Below, piece after piece: positions 24,040 through 35,341 of a stretch of 64,000 bases of DNA. The position numbers and the translations under genes were made by a program. The DNA is taken from NCBI GenBank assembly GCA_029718625.1, contig CM056377.1:104358585-104422584 (forward strand), given 5' to 3'. Under the pieces are notes generated by a model. It did no database searches and was not told the DNA's origin. It saw only the letters and a program-made list of their open reading frames with translations. The stretch's first letter is position 1. Each line of letters begins with the position of its first letter. Source of the stretch: Synaphobranchus kaupii (lineage: Eukaryota > Chordata > Actinopteri > Anguilliformes > Synaphobranchidae).

Positions 24040-25733
24040 TGTAATGGTGGCATGACGTGTGAGGTAGGAGGAGCCAAACGCAGCAAGGGGGATTCATTAA
24101 GCACTAGGCCACTAAGGCGGGAAACCCCGCAGTTAAGGGAGGAGACAAGACAGGGAACACACCTACCAAAGCTACTAACCGGCTTACTGTCACACACCAA
24201 TGAGTAGAAGCGCAAACGCCAGGTTTCTCAGTAAGAAAACCAAATAAGGCTAATGGAACAAAGCACTAGGCTCCCATACTTCTACGAGCAAAGTGACTAA
24301 AGAAAGAGCCAGAAATAATAAACGCCCTGTCTCGGTAACGAGACGCATAAGAACAGGCGAGTAGCATAATGGCACAAATAACACACACCAAACGTACCGA
24401 ACACTGCAAACTAATACGAATTAGTATACGAGGAGGCGAAGGAACAGATATAACATTCCATGGCTACTATCATAGGCTCGCAGTCACATGCTAAGACCAG
24501 GAAGCAGGAACAGAACAGAGCCAGGGGAGATGAGTCCTAATAACTACATCTACATAGGCAAGTACACCAGGGGGAAGAGTCTGGATAACTACATCCACAT
24601 AGGCAAGTACGCCAGGGGGGAAGAGTCCGGATAACTACATCCACATAGGAAAGTACGCCAGGGGGAAGAGTCCGGATAACTACATCCACATAGGCAAGTA
24701 CGCCAGGGGGGAAGAGTCCTAATAACTACATCCACATAGGCAAGTCCCGCATTAATCCAGAAAATGTAAAGGGGTAAACGCCCGATCTCCCAGGAGAGAG
24801 AAACATTTTACAGGCGAGCTGACGGAGCACCGTCGTCCCATAACTTTACTAGCAAAATGACTAAAACAAGCTTAATAGAAAATAAACGCCCTAGCCTCTC
24901 GGTAAAGGGAAATGTAACGAGGCGAAAAGAACAGAGAGCTAACGTTCTATGGCTACTTTCAGAAACGCGCAGTCACACACAAACATGTCCACAACATCGC
25001 CCAAGCTCCATATAAGGAGAGACAACCCCGGAGAATGAACAGCACTACAGTTCCGAACAAAATCGTCCCGCAGCTAAAAAGGACGAACAGGACAGCTGCA
25101 CCGGAATTACCAGCTAACAGACTAGCACAAACTTAATTGAAAATAACCGTCCTGCCTCTAAGAATAAATAAAGCCCTAAAGTCAGTATGATAAAAACGCC
25201 CTGTCTCTTAGTAAGAAACTACTATACAGATACACACAAACAAACACAGACTCCTCTGGCTTTCACGGAAGACAGCAGACAGGGAGAGGAGAAAGAAACA
25301 GAAAAGGGCAAAAGATCTAGGCAACGGGCAAAAAGGAAAGACCAGAAAGCGGTGACAAAAACGAGCACACAAAAAAAACAATTCAACCTTAAAGCTCAAA
25401 GCACAAAGGCAAGTCCCGCAAAACTCCAATAAAGCACAACGGAGCAAAACGGTCTCCTTAAAAACCTAGACCTAATCATACGACTAAACCTTAAAAGGGC
25501 AAAATAATACCGCACACAAAACAGCATAAATAATGCCAGACAATACACCACAGTACAAATGAATCAACAATCAACCAACAATCAATAGACAATCAATATC
25601 GAAGCCCCGAACGAAGGAAACGGAAGGCTTATATAGCTCACCGGCTCCGTCACGAGACGGAGCCAAAACTCCACTAACAGAGCAGCGCCCACGTGTGGCG
25701 ACCGCAAGGGAAATAGGGTTAAAAACCATGACA
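24040..25733 (-). mobile_element. Solo LTR of an LTR retrotransposon, with target-site duplication
   Basis: The element starts TGTAATGGTGG and ends ACCATGACA, so the termini form an inverted TGTnATGGT pair. Both sides carry the 5 bp GATGC (24035-24039 and 25734-25738), and the flanking tandem repeat becomes continuous when the 1,694 bp are removed. On the minus strand a TATATAAGCC box lies near 25626-25635. No protein-coding core is present, hence a solo LTR. It contains a 45-46 bp minisatellite (24540-24750). Confidence 0.85.
24540..24750. repeat. 45-46 bp minisatellite inside the solo LTR
   Basis: ATAACTACATCCACATAGG starts units at 24540, 24585, 24631, 24676 and 24722, with spacing 45, 46, 45 and 46. 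Units differ by one G in a GGGGG tract and by single substitutions. Confidence 0.93.
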
Positions 25734-25775
25734 GATGCAAATCTTGGCAGATACAAAATCAGTTCTGCCGAATAA
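25734..25775. repeat. Tandem repeat, right part after the LTR insertion
   Basis: GATGCAAATCTTGGCAGATAC and onward repeats 23521-23563 and continues the unit broken at 24039. Confidence 0.85.
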
Positions 25776-28700
25776 AAAGTAAATAAACGTGTGCAGCATT
25801 TTACTATATTCACATTTGTGCTGACGCAAAATTGGTTAATAGCCTATGTCATGCGAAGTGATCAATGAACAGCACATATTTGGGTAAATTTGTTTTTCTA
25901 GCTTGAAAGCATGCATTGCGTTCAATGCTGGTTCCAGAAATTTAAGAGGTTTGACATTCTTTAACGTGATGAGGAGAAAATACAATGTAAACGTTATAGG
26001 CTACATAATTGTTCTCGATTATTCAGGGAATTTGTTTGATTGACATAAGCAAGCAAAATAAACGGAAACAGGTTGAGAATATGTTCGGTTTAAATGCTTT
26101 ATTCCAGTGTACGGGCTGTCCTACATATTTAAATGCTACACAATTTTATGACACAAATAAATATGCTAGCCCACAAAACTTGGTGTAGATGTAACAGGCA
26201 GGACCATAGGACCTGGGAGACATCATTGGTTGCTTTAAGCAGCATCCACTTGCTCATATAGCTGTACGAGAATCCCGTTCTGACGTAGCTCGCGTTTGTA
26301 CGGAAGTGGTTTAATCCAGCGAGGGAGTCAAACGGCGGTATGTTTTAAATGGTTTTGTGATTTTAATTCATTAATCCAGACAGTGTTGGTTAATAATGCA
26401 AAGTGTGACAGTGGAATAAGTTCTGTTTACATGTATCGTGATATTCGACTATCTTCTTAGCAGCTCTCGATTATTGGTGTATGTGCGAACCAGTCGGCCG
26501 ACAGTGGCTTTGTTTCACCAAACTAAACAAAAGTAAGTGTGTAAATGACTTTGGTGTTTGATACAGTAACATGACACTCTTATGATAATGCTGTTCGCTA
26601 ATTATAGCTGCTGGGTTGTCTGGTTTGGAGCGACATTTAAATATACAGTGGATACACTGACTACCTTGCTTTAATAGTAAATGCTCAAACTGTTTGGTGT
26701 TCGATACCTTAACGTTATTTAATCATACCTGGTAGCTCATCATAATCGTTTGCCTTTGTACTTATAGCCGCTGTTTCGTCTGGTGCTGAGAATTGTATCT
26801 AAACCCACCCCAAAGTCAATGTTTGCTAAGCTGTTTGTGTTTGGCTCGAGGCCCCTAGCCTGAGGGGAACAACTTATAAAGCCCGGTCATTGGGTAAGGC
26901 CGCTTAGTTTATAGGGTTATGGTAGGCTAATAGGCCTCCTTAAAACCACAGAAGTGCCTGGCTCCCAAAACCGACGTCGACGGCCGGAAGTGACTAGGCG
27001 CCTATTGGAAGTGACTAGGCGCCTATTTGACCGACGACGTCGCTGTAGTATCGACGTTCGCCGTTTTGCCAAGGCATAGTATCGACGTTCGTCGGTTGAC
27101 AATTTCCTCCCCCTTCGGGCTATCAATTAACATATTAAAATAGGGCGGGCTTTGTTTTGCCGTATGTGTTTTTACGACATAAAGATGAATTAAAGGTAAC
27201 TTTTAACTTTGAAATGAGACACAGAGACAGCTAACTTAGGTGTTCGAGCTTATTTTATTTGTGTAGTTTAGCGAACGTATGTGCGAACGGTAACTTTTAA
27301 CTTTGAAATGAGACACCCATATGTGAAAGGTCTGTAAAAATCATATATCATACTTGCGAGGTTTTATAAAAAAGCATGTTGATTAGCGTTAGTCTATTAT
27401 GCTATAGTCTATTTGTATACAATTATTATAGGCTACCATGTAGGGAACTGTAGAATATAATTTAGTAACGCTAGTTTAATAACGCTAGTTCTCTACCACA
27501 TATTTATTTTGTAAGTAAGCTATTGTATATGGAATATCTGCCTTTTGTGCTTTTGACATACAATCTATATTAAAATATTAACTACATGTGTTCTAAGTTT
27601 TCCACTGGGAAGTGGATAAAGTAGGCTAGCTACATCCCAGCAAAAAGAGATGCACTGACGATGAGTGTAACATTAATAAAAAATGTTTGGTTTCATCCTA
27701 CAGTTTTCTGTCTTGCAGCTTTGAGCACTTTCCCCCATTATGCTTCATTGATAAAGCCTTAAATTCTGTTAATTTCACTATAGAATGCTTTTTGTGATGA
27801 ATTGCCTGCTAATTTCAGCAACTTTTCCACCTTCATTTAGCTTTTAGGTAGCCTATTAAAACATGGCTATTGTCAGCAGTTGAACAATGAGTTGTTAATT
27901 CATTTGTTCGTGAAAAGTATGGATTGATATCCCTGGGCCATCGCTAAAAAAAACTTAACTTTGTGCACCCCTGCTCTGAAGGACAGAACCCTGCTTAGTT
28001 ATACAAACATGTTTAAAATGAGGTAAAAATTCAGCTGTTGTAAGACATATTTCTCGCCTCATTTTCATTTGTAGATAGATTGCAGTCTCATTTATTGATT
28101 AAATGAGATAACTAAAAATGTAGCCTAGCCTAGTTGTAAGCTATGTCCCTATGGTGCCGTCTCATCTGCCATCGCAAAATGGGATATCCAAGTCCGTTCT
28201 CGTCAATGTTGCCAGAAGTCTGAATTAATTCCCTTCCCCAAAAAAAGTCTGAAAACCCCCCATCTTCAATTGACTCCCATACAATTTTCTCACAATTCAT
28301 CCCCCATTCCTCCTTTTAAATGACACCATTTTTTAAAAATCCCCTACATTTAGGGTTAATCTCCCAGTCTGGCAACTCTGTGTTGGGACAAGATGCATCC
28401 GATGCACCCTCGCGTTCTTGGAACAGAACTCGGCCGTTAAATATTACACACAAGTCCGCAAGTACAGACACGTACAGAGTAGACATCGACATTGAGTCCC
28501 AATATTCTTCACTCCCCACCTCCTTTCCTCCACTCCCAAATCAACAACATTAGATTAAAACACAAAGATCCGTTTACGGTGCAAGGAGGAGAGGAGGTGG
28601 TAGTGGAGGAAAGGAGCATGCATTTTTTGAGTATTGGGACGTGTTTATACCTAGGCTACTTCCGGGTATCACATGAGCACAAACAGAATTACTCCGCGTT

Positions 28701-28943
28701 AACTGTGATTTTCAGGTCCAAAAAAATAAGTGTCACATTTCAATTTACAAATAAAACAAAACATTTTTGTTATATTGAGCCTTTTTTGTATGGTTACTCA
28801 GAACACAATCTCCACAATATTTACAGTTGTGTTATACTGTTTTATTCTCACAGAATTTATATTACATATGATTTTTTATTGAATTACATATATTTTTGAA
28901 ATCGCAATTTTTATTTGCAACTTTCACTAATTACCGCAACTTC
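25776..28943. other. Intergenic, no gene seen; locally CpG-rich
   Basis: Most of it is AT-rich without recognised content. Features seen: a CpG-rich stretch at 26940-27115 with two perfect head-to-tail 21 bp units (26986-27006, 27007-27027) and a repeated TAGTATCGACGTTCG (27045-27059, 27077-27091); a 28 bp direct repeat at 27195-27222 and 27289-27316; an imperfect inverted pair around 28495-28536 and 28598-28640. The minus-strand frame at 26917-27126 looks like a by-product of base composition. Confidence 0.45.
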
Positions 28944-29755
28944 ATAGCAGACACTTTTATCCAAAGCGCCATACAATAAGTGCCTACAGAAGGTCATCAA
29001 AGCAATTACAGAACAGATTAGACAAAGTGCATCCTACCCATAATGTAGCAGCTATCCCTAGTAATGAACAGTGTACTTCACAGTATGCTGTGGGTAAATC
29101 TGCTATATTATAATTCTATTCTAAATACTAAACTATAACATCAAACAAACAGTTACAGACAAAATACACAGGGAACAGGTACTATGAGAAAAGGTCCTAG
29201 ATTGGTATATCAGTCAAGGTGGAGTCTGAAGAGGTGTGTCTTCAGGCCACGACGGAACACATAATAATGATAATGCATAGGGGATAGATAGAACGTAGGG
29301 GAATGGGGAGTTCGTTCCACCACTGGGGAGCTAGGGTGGAAAAGCTCCGCAGTCGGGACGAGTGAGAGCCGTTGACACAGAGGGGGGGAAGTGCGAGTCG
29401 CCCTGCTGTAGCAGAGCGAAGTGGTCGAGCAGGCACATTGTGCTGGATTAAGTCCTGTAGGTAGGAGGGGCCTGTCAAGCCTGGCAGCTGCATTCTGGGT
29501 CAGTTGAAGAGGCAGAATGGTGCAGGCTGGTAGGCTTGCGATCAGGGAGTTGCAGTAGTCCAGGTGTGAGGTGACCATGGTCTGGACAAGAAGCTGGTTG
29601 GAGTAGATGGTCAGCTACGGTCAAATCCTCCTGATGTTCTACAGGAAGAACCTGCAGGACCGTGCCGTTGCCGTGATGTGGTCTTTGAAGTCCAGCTGGT
29701 TGTCCAGGACCACCCCCAGGTTCCTTGCAGAGTGGGAGGCAGCCACCATGGTACC

Positions 29756-32700
29756 GTCAATTCAATTCAATTTTTTCAATTCAATTTTATTTATATAGTG
29801 CTTTTCACAGATGACTGTCACAAAGACGCTTTACAGAACAGAAAGGGGAGGAAAGGGGAAATGGGAAATGCCAGCTCTAAGCCAGCTCTAAGCCCCCAGA
29901 TAGCAGAGGTAAAAACTCTAGTAGGAGAGAAAACCCTCATACTGTGGCGAGAAAAAACTCCCCGATGGGAAGAAATCTCGAGAGGAACCCGGCTATTGGG
30001 GGGATGCCCATCCTCCACTGGCCTATGGGTTGATTATGTCATAGGGAGGTATTCTATTCTGATGACTCCATCATGTAGAGATCAGCAGTGGCAGGTGGGG
30101 GGCGCCTAGCTGGTCTTGGGCTGGAGCTCCGGGCCAGGAGGGGGGCGGGGGAAGGACGCGGGAAACTCGGGAAACTTGGGCTAGAGCTCCGGACAGGTGC
30201 CCAGAGCAGGGACGAAGAAAAAAGAAAAAAACATTGTTAGGGGGTTCAGTTGGTAGCAGAACAAGCGCAGCAGGAGAGACAGAGGTGTCTGCTGCAATAA
30301 GGAAACCCCGGCAGAATAAGGCTATGGCAGCATAGCTAAGGGCTAAACAGAGGCAGGGGCCAATACAGCCATGAGGGCAGGCTTGAGACAGTCACCACTA
30401 GACCATGACCGGTCGAGCTTAACACAACACTACCAATAATGATCCAGTGACAGCACTGACCACTCAGTCCACCAGAGACTCTATAGCTAATGCCAGCCAC
30501 CCACTCCTGCCCCTCAACTATAGGATAGACTAAAAAGATGAGTTTTAAGCCTAGCTTTAAATAGACTGACAGTGTCTGCACCCCGAACATGAGTAGGCAA
30601 TTTGTTCCATAGGAGAGGAGCACGATAGGAAAAGGCTCTACCACCTATGGTACTTTTAGCTATTTTAGGAATAACAAGGAGGCCTGCGCCCTGCGAACAG
30701 AGCGTTTGTGAGGGATTATAAGGGAAAAGTAAATCCCTTAAATATAAGGGGGCAAGCCCATGTAAGGCTTTAAAGGTAAGTAATAGAATCTTATAGTCTA
30801 TTCGAAATTTGACTGGCAACCAGTGAAGTGAAGCTAACACTGGGCTGATGTGTTCAAATCTTCTAGTTCTCGTGAGAATACGAGCTGCTGTATTTTGAAT
30901 TAGCTGAAGCCCTTTCAGAGAGGAATGTGTACATCCAGACAAAAGAGCATTACAATAATCTAATCTAGAAGTAACAAAAGCATGGACTAGCTTTTCAGCA
31001 TCATGTAGGGACAGTATTTTTCGAATTTTTGAGATATTCCTCAAGTGATAGAAAGCAACCCTAGAGATGTCTTTAATGTGTGTATCAAATACTAGATCTG
31101 GATCAAACGTAACACCAAGATCTTTAATGACAGCACTTGAGGTGATTGAAATTCCATCAATGTTAGGCATATAGCCAGATAGTTTGCATCTCAGGGACTT
31201 GGGCCCCACTACCATTACCTCTGTCTTATCAGAGTTTAGCAAAAGAAAGTTATGGGTCATCCATTCCTTTATATCTATAAGACAAGCTTCCATTTTTGAC
31301 AGCAGGACAATTTCATCAGGCTTGACTGATAGATACAGCTGGGTGTCATCTGCATAGCAGTGGAAGTTAATGCCATGTTTACGAATGATTTGTCCCAGGG
31401 GAAGCATGTATAGAGAGAAGAGCAAAGGCCCAAGGACAGATCCTTGTGGTACTCCATATCTAACCCTAGACTTATAGGAGGAGTCATTGTTAAGATGCAC
31501 AAATTGATATCGGTCTGATAAGTATGATCTAAACCAGGAAAGAGCCAGTCCACGGAGGCCAACAATATTTTCAAGCCTATCCAGAAGGATGAGGTGATCA
31601 ACTGTGTCAAATGCTGCACTTAAATCCAGAAGCATGAGTACAGAGATATAGCCACTATCAGAAGCAAGGAGTAGGTCATTGAATACTTTGACTAGGGCTG
31701 TTTCAGTGCTATGAGAGGGTCGAAAACCAGATTGAAAAACTTCCAATATTTGATTAGGATGCAAAAATGACCAGAGTTGTTTTGAAATGACCTTTTCTAT
31801 TATTTTAGAGAGGAATGGAAGGTTTGAGATAGGCCTATAGTTAGACAAGTCGTTCATATCCAAGTTTGGCTTCTTAAGAAGGGGTTTGATGACTGCAAGT
31901 TTGAGAGTCGGTGGTATATGTCCAGAGGCTAAAGAAGCATTAACAATATGCAACAGTGGTGTTCCAATCACTGGCAGTAGCTCCTTCAGTAGCTTCGTTG
32001 GGATAGGGTCTAGAAGACAGGTAGAAGATTTTGAAGAATTTACTATAGTATTAAATTCAGTGAGATCTATTGGAGCAAAGGAGTTCAGATAGGCCACCCG
32101 TCCATCTGAAGATTCTGCATCCAAGTGTTGAGTGGACGGAGGGGCAGACCCTGTATGAGGGGTGGTAGAAGAACTTTGAATCTTGTCCCTGATTTTTATT
32201 ATTTTGTCATCAAAGAAATTCATAAAGTCATGACTATTAAATGGGATTGAAACACAGGGATCAACATGATTCTTAGTCAGTCGGGCAACAGTGTTAAACA
32301 GGTGCCTAGGATTGTTTCTATTTTCATCTATCAAAATAGAGAAATATAAGGAACGCGCTGTGATAAGGGCATGTTTATAATAGAGAAGGCTGTCTTTCCA
32401 GGCATGGAGGAAAACATGCAATTTAGAGGAACGTCATTTGTGCTCAAGTTGGCGTGAAGCTTGTTTGAGAGCACGAGTATGGTCATTGTACCAGGGAGCT
32501 AATTTCTTATTGCAGACTTTCCTCTTTTTAAGAGGTGCGATAGTATCCAGGGTTCTACTAAGTACGTTATTAATGTTGTCAGTCAGCTGATCAATTGAGT
32601 TTATGTCTGCATTTGTATACGCATTTTGGCTGGAGCCAAGAAAATCCCCACAGTGCACAAATGAGCCTGGGAGCTCATTAATAAAATCATTTGCAGATCT

Positions 32701-33061
32701 GGAGGAGAGCTTACGACTAAAGTAGAATGTAGTATCTGATGGCACATGACAGACTTGTGAAAGGTGAAAGGTAATTAAGTAATGGTCTGATAACACAGGA
32801 TTTTTAGGCATGACTGCTATGTTTGCTATTTCTGTATTTTACGTTAAGACCAGATCAAGAGTATGGTTATGAGAATGGGTGGACTGATGTATATGTTGAT
32901 TAAAGCCAATGGGTTCAATAATTGACAAGAATGCAGATCTGAGAGGATCACCTTCACTATCCATGTGAATATTAAAATCACCTACAATTACTATTTTATC
33001 TGAATGAATAACCAGGCTGGAAAGGAAATCAGCAAACTCAAGGGTAAAACTTGTCATTTTA
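29756..33061 (-). mobile_element. L2-like LINE (inner element), inserted into the outer LINE
   Basis: The reverse-transcriptase frame at 32421-30514 is open for about 635 codons and includes [28 protein letters not shown] and the catalytic YADDTQLYL box. Endonuclease C-terminal pieces precede it at 33057-32839 (GDFNIHMD) and 32811-32434. In-frame stops separate the pieces (near 32836-32838 and 32431-32433), so the frame is the same throughout. The 3' end has ATATAAATAAAATTGAATTG on minus. The endonuclease start is missing, so it is 5' truncated. Confidence 0.88.
30514..32421 (-). pseudogene. Reverse transcriptase of the inner LINE
   Basis: Long open frame with fingers-palm motifs in order: [20 protein letters not shown], then SAAFDTVDH (first catalytic Asp), [23 protein letters not shown] (second Asp pair), and the C-terminal [19 protein letters not shown] and [11 protein letters not shown] block typical of L2/CR1-group LINEs. 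There is no start codon of its own, because it is a continuation of the endonuclease frame after an in-frame TGA. It is the youngest-looking mobile coding sequence here. Confidence 0.88.
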
Positions 33062-33935
33062 TATAGGCCATGGTGATGGAGAGGTCATGTAGTGGGGAGG
33101 TCTTGTATGGCATACAGAGCTCCATCTTGTCAAGGTTGAGCTTCAGGTGATGAGTAGCCATCCATTCAGAGATGTCAGCTAGGCAAGGAGATATCCTCTC
33201 CTTAACCTGTGGGGTAGAGGGAGGGAAAGAGAAGAAGAGTTGAGTATCGTCAGTAGAACTGTGGTCTGAGAAGCCATGTGAATTAATGACTGAACCAAGA
33301 GACTTAGTATAAATGGAGAACAGCAGAGGATCCGGCAGAGGATCTACACTCCTCTAGAAAGGGGATGAGGTGCAGAGACGGAACCCTTCCAGGAGACTTC
33401 ATAGGATCTATTAGTGAGATACGATACAAACCAAGAGAGGTCAGTCTCAGAAATGCCCATTTCAGTGAGTGGAGATCAGAAGTTCATGGTTGAAGGTGTC
33501 GAACGCCGCAGATAGGTCAAGTAGAATCAGGACAGAGGAGGGGGAGGAGGCTCTAACAGTGTCGAGTGCCTCCGTCACAGCCAGGAGAGCAGTTTCGGTG
33601 GAATGCCCGGTTCTGAAGCCGGACTGATGAGGGTCAAGCAGGTTGTTCTGGTGGAGAAAAACAGACAGTTAAGGACAGCTCGTTCAAGAGTTTTGGACAG
33701 GAAGGGCAAGAGAGATACAGGACGGTAGTTCCTGACATCAGAAGGGTCCAAGCTAGGTTTTCTAAGGAGTGGGGTAACACGGCCAGTCTTAAAAACAGCA
33801 GGAACATGGCCACCGGTTAGGGAGGTGTTGATAATGGAGGACAGATATGGAAGGAGCTCACCGGATATAGACTGGAGGACTGCTGAAGGGATGGAGTCAG
33901 TCCAGCACCTTACTCCTGCTTCAGTAATTGTTATG

Positions 33936-34219
33936 AACAAATAAAGATAAAAACACTATACAAAAAGTTGTATTGTTTTGTTCATTTGAAGAACACAAAT
34001 AGCCATTCAGCAAAACGGGACAGCACAAAAAGCAGCAAGTTCAGGTATATCATATGTATTTTCTACGAGATAAATGATGGAACCTGATGACTTTTTGTAT
34101 TAAATCATTGAAAGTTGTACCCAAGTATAAATTTGATCATTGTTTTAAGTGGATATTTAGTACAATTTATACTTACAACCCATCGGCAACCCCGGGCAGG
34201 TTATGTTCAGGCTAACAGA
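33936..34219. other. Intergenic, nothing recognised
   Basis: Short AT-rich stretch between the LINE 5' side and the duplicated downstream flank. Confidence 0.4.
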
Positions 34220-34640
34220 TTGAAGCATATAAAATACCTGCCCATTGACTAATCAACTCCTTTGGAAAAGGCATCTTCATTCCTGGAGGATCCCATAGAG
34301 CTAGGTGTGGATAGTGAGGTAGTCACTTCACAGGCCGAGATTATTTAGAGACCAACAAAATATGCTGGCTTTCCGCTGAGGATACGCTATATGAAAGATA
34401 CGTATAAGATATAGGTTCTCAATGGAGGGAATACAGTACATATGCAGGCTTCTTGAGGCTTACATGTCCATATTCTCTTATCCCTTAATTATGGGACAGT
34501 CATAGTCCTGAGTCCCATAAATGTTGGTGTGAGTGCATCAAGCAAGATTTTAAATATGCTGTATCAAGTTTAATGTTTAGGAGCTCTATAATGTATAGTT
34601 TTCAGATTAGAAATAAACTGTAGGACAATTAGTGAGAGTG
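34220..34640. repeat. Downstream flank shared by the two A-type genes (copy 2 side)
   Basis: Counterpart of about 10-480, more degraded. Together with the matching promoters this places the duplicated unit at roughly 34220-46080 and 10-11610, with the repeat-filled DNA in between. Confidence 0.6.
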
Positions 34641-34884
34641 CAGTAATTTATTCCTTATAAGGTAAGGCAAATAAGGTATTGACTAACAAATTTACACAAT
34701 TAGCAATTTTTGCCAACATTCCTCCTTGTCTTCATTGGTGGCATCGGTGTTGCTTTTTGCCATTATGTTTGTTTGATGTTTTTCGTATCTGTCCATTATA
34801 TCTCTCCGTATCAGTCTTTGTGATACCAGTTAAGCCCGATTGTGGTTGTTAGGTTTTGTCATGCCAGCTAACGGAAAGAAACCC

Positions 34885-35130
34885 TGGTCAAGTATGCATA
34901 GCACAGTCGATAGCACTGTTGCCTCATAGCAAGAAGGCACCGAATTTGAATCATGGCTGAGGGCCTTTCTGTGTGGAGTCAAGACATGCAGTTTAGGCTA
35001 ACTGGAGACTAAATTGCCCAAAGGTATGACTGTGTGAGTGAATGGTGTGTGTGCTCTGTGATAGCTTGGCGACCTGTCCAGGGTGTATTCCTGCCTCTCG
35101 CCCAATGCATGCCGGGATAGGCATGTAGCA
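34885..35130 (+). mobile_element. Common teleost interspersed repeat, internally deleted
   Basis: It carries the phrases AGCACTGTTGCCTCATAGCA, GGCCTTTCTGTGTGGAGT, then a jump to ATGCAGTTTAGGCTAACTGG, and GGCGACCTGTCCAGGGTGTA with GGGATAGGC. I recognise this as a highly repeated fish element of unsure class. The middle section is missing. Confidence 0.6.
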
Positions 35131-35236
35131 GGAGTTAATTGAATTAGGGGGTTTGTATAGGGGGCCTGGTATCCATAGGGGCACACTTGCAAATTTAAAA
35201 TATCAGAGACAATTATTTTGAATATGCAGCTTAGAG

Positions 35237-35242
35237 TTTATT
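35237..35242 (-). terminator. Polyadenylation signal of vitellogenin copy 2
   Basis: One AATAAA on the minus strand, 100 nt beyond the stop codon at 35344-35342, at the same relative place as in copy 1. Confidence 0.75.
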
Positions 35243-35341
35243 TATGTTACATTAGGTACATAAGGAATTCACTGTCTTCATGATGTGGGGACATAAATGT
35301 TCACTCTTGACAAAGTTCTGTGACATGGACAGCCATACAGA

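Larger units (their letters stand above)
28944..33935 (-). mobile_element. L2-like LINE (outer element), interrupted
   Basis: Minus-strand LINE in two pieces: 33935-33062 (reverse-transcriptase N-terminal part, with NYRPVSLLPFLSKTLERAVL in the open frame 33940-33575) and about 29755-28944 (C-terminal part with SHLDYCNSL and LKTHLFRLHLD, then the 3' tail CGCTTTGGATAAAAGTGTC in reverse complement). The pieces are separated by another LINE. The element is 5' truncated and has several breaks, so it is dead. Confidence 0.8.

Noticed and set aside
25187..25432. Lysine-rich plus-strand frame inside the solo LTR
   Set aside because: Low-complexity A-rich sequence in a non-coding LTR; no gag-like motif.
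26917..27126. Arginine-rich minus-strand frame
   Set aside because: Produced by the CpG-rich tandem units; no known domain and no splice or promoter context.
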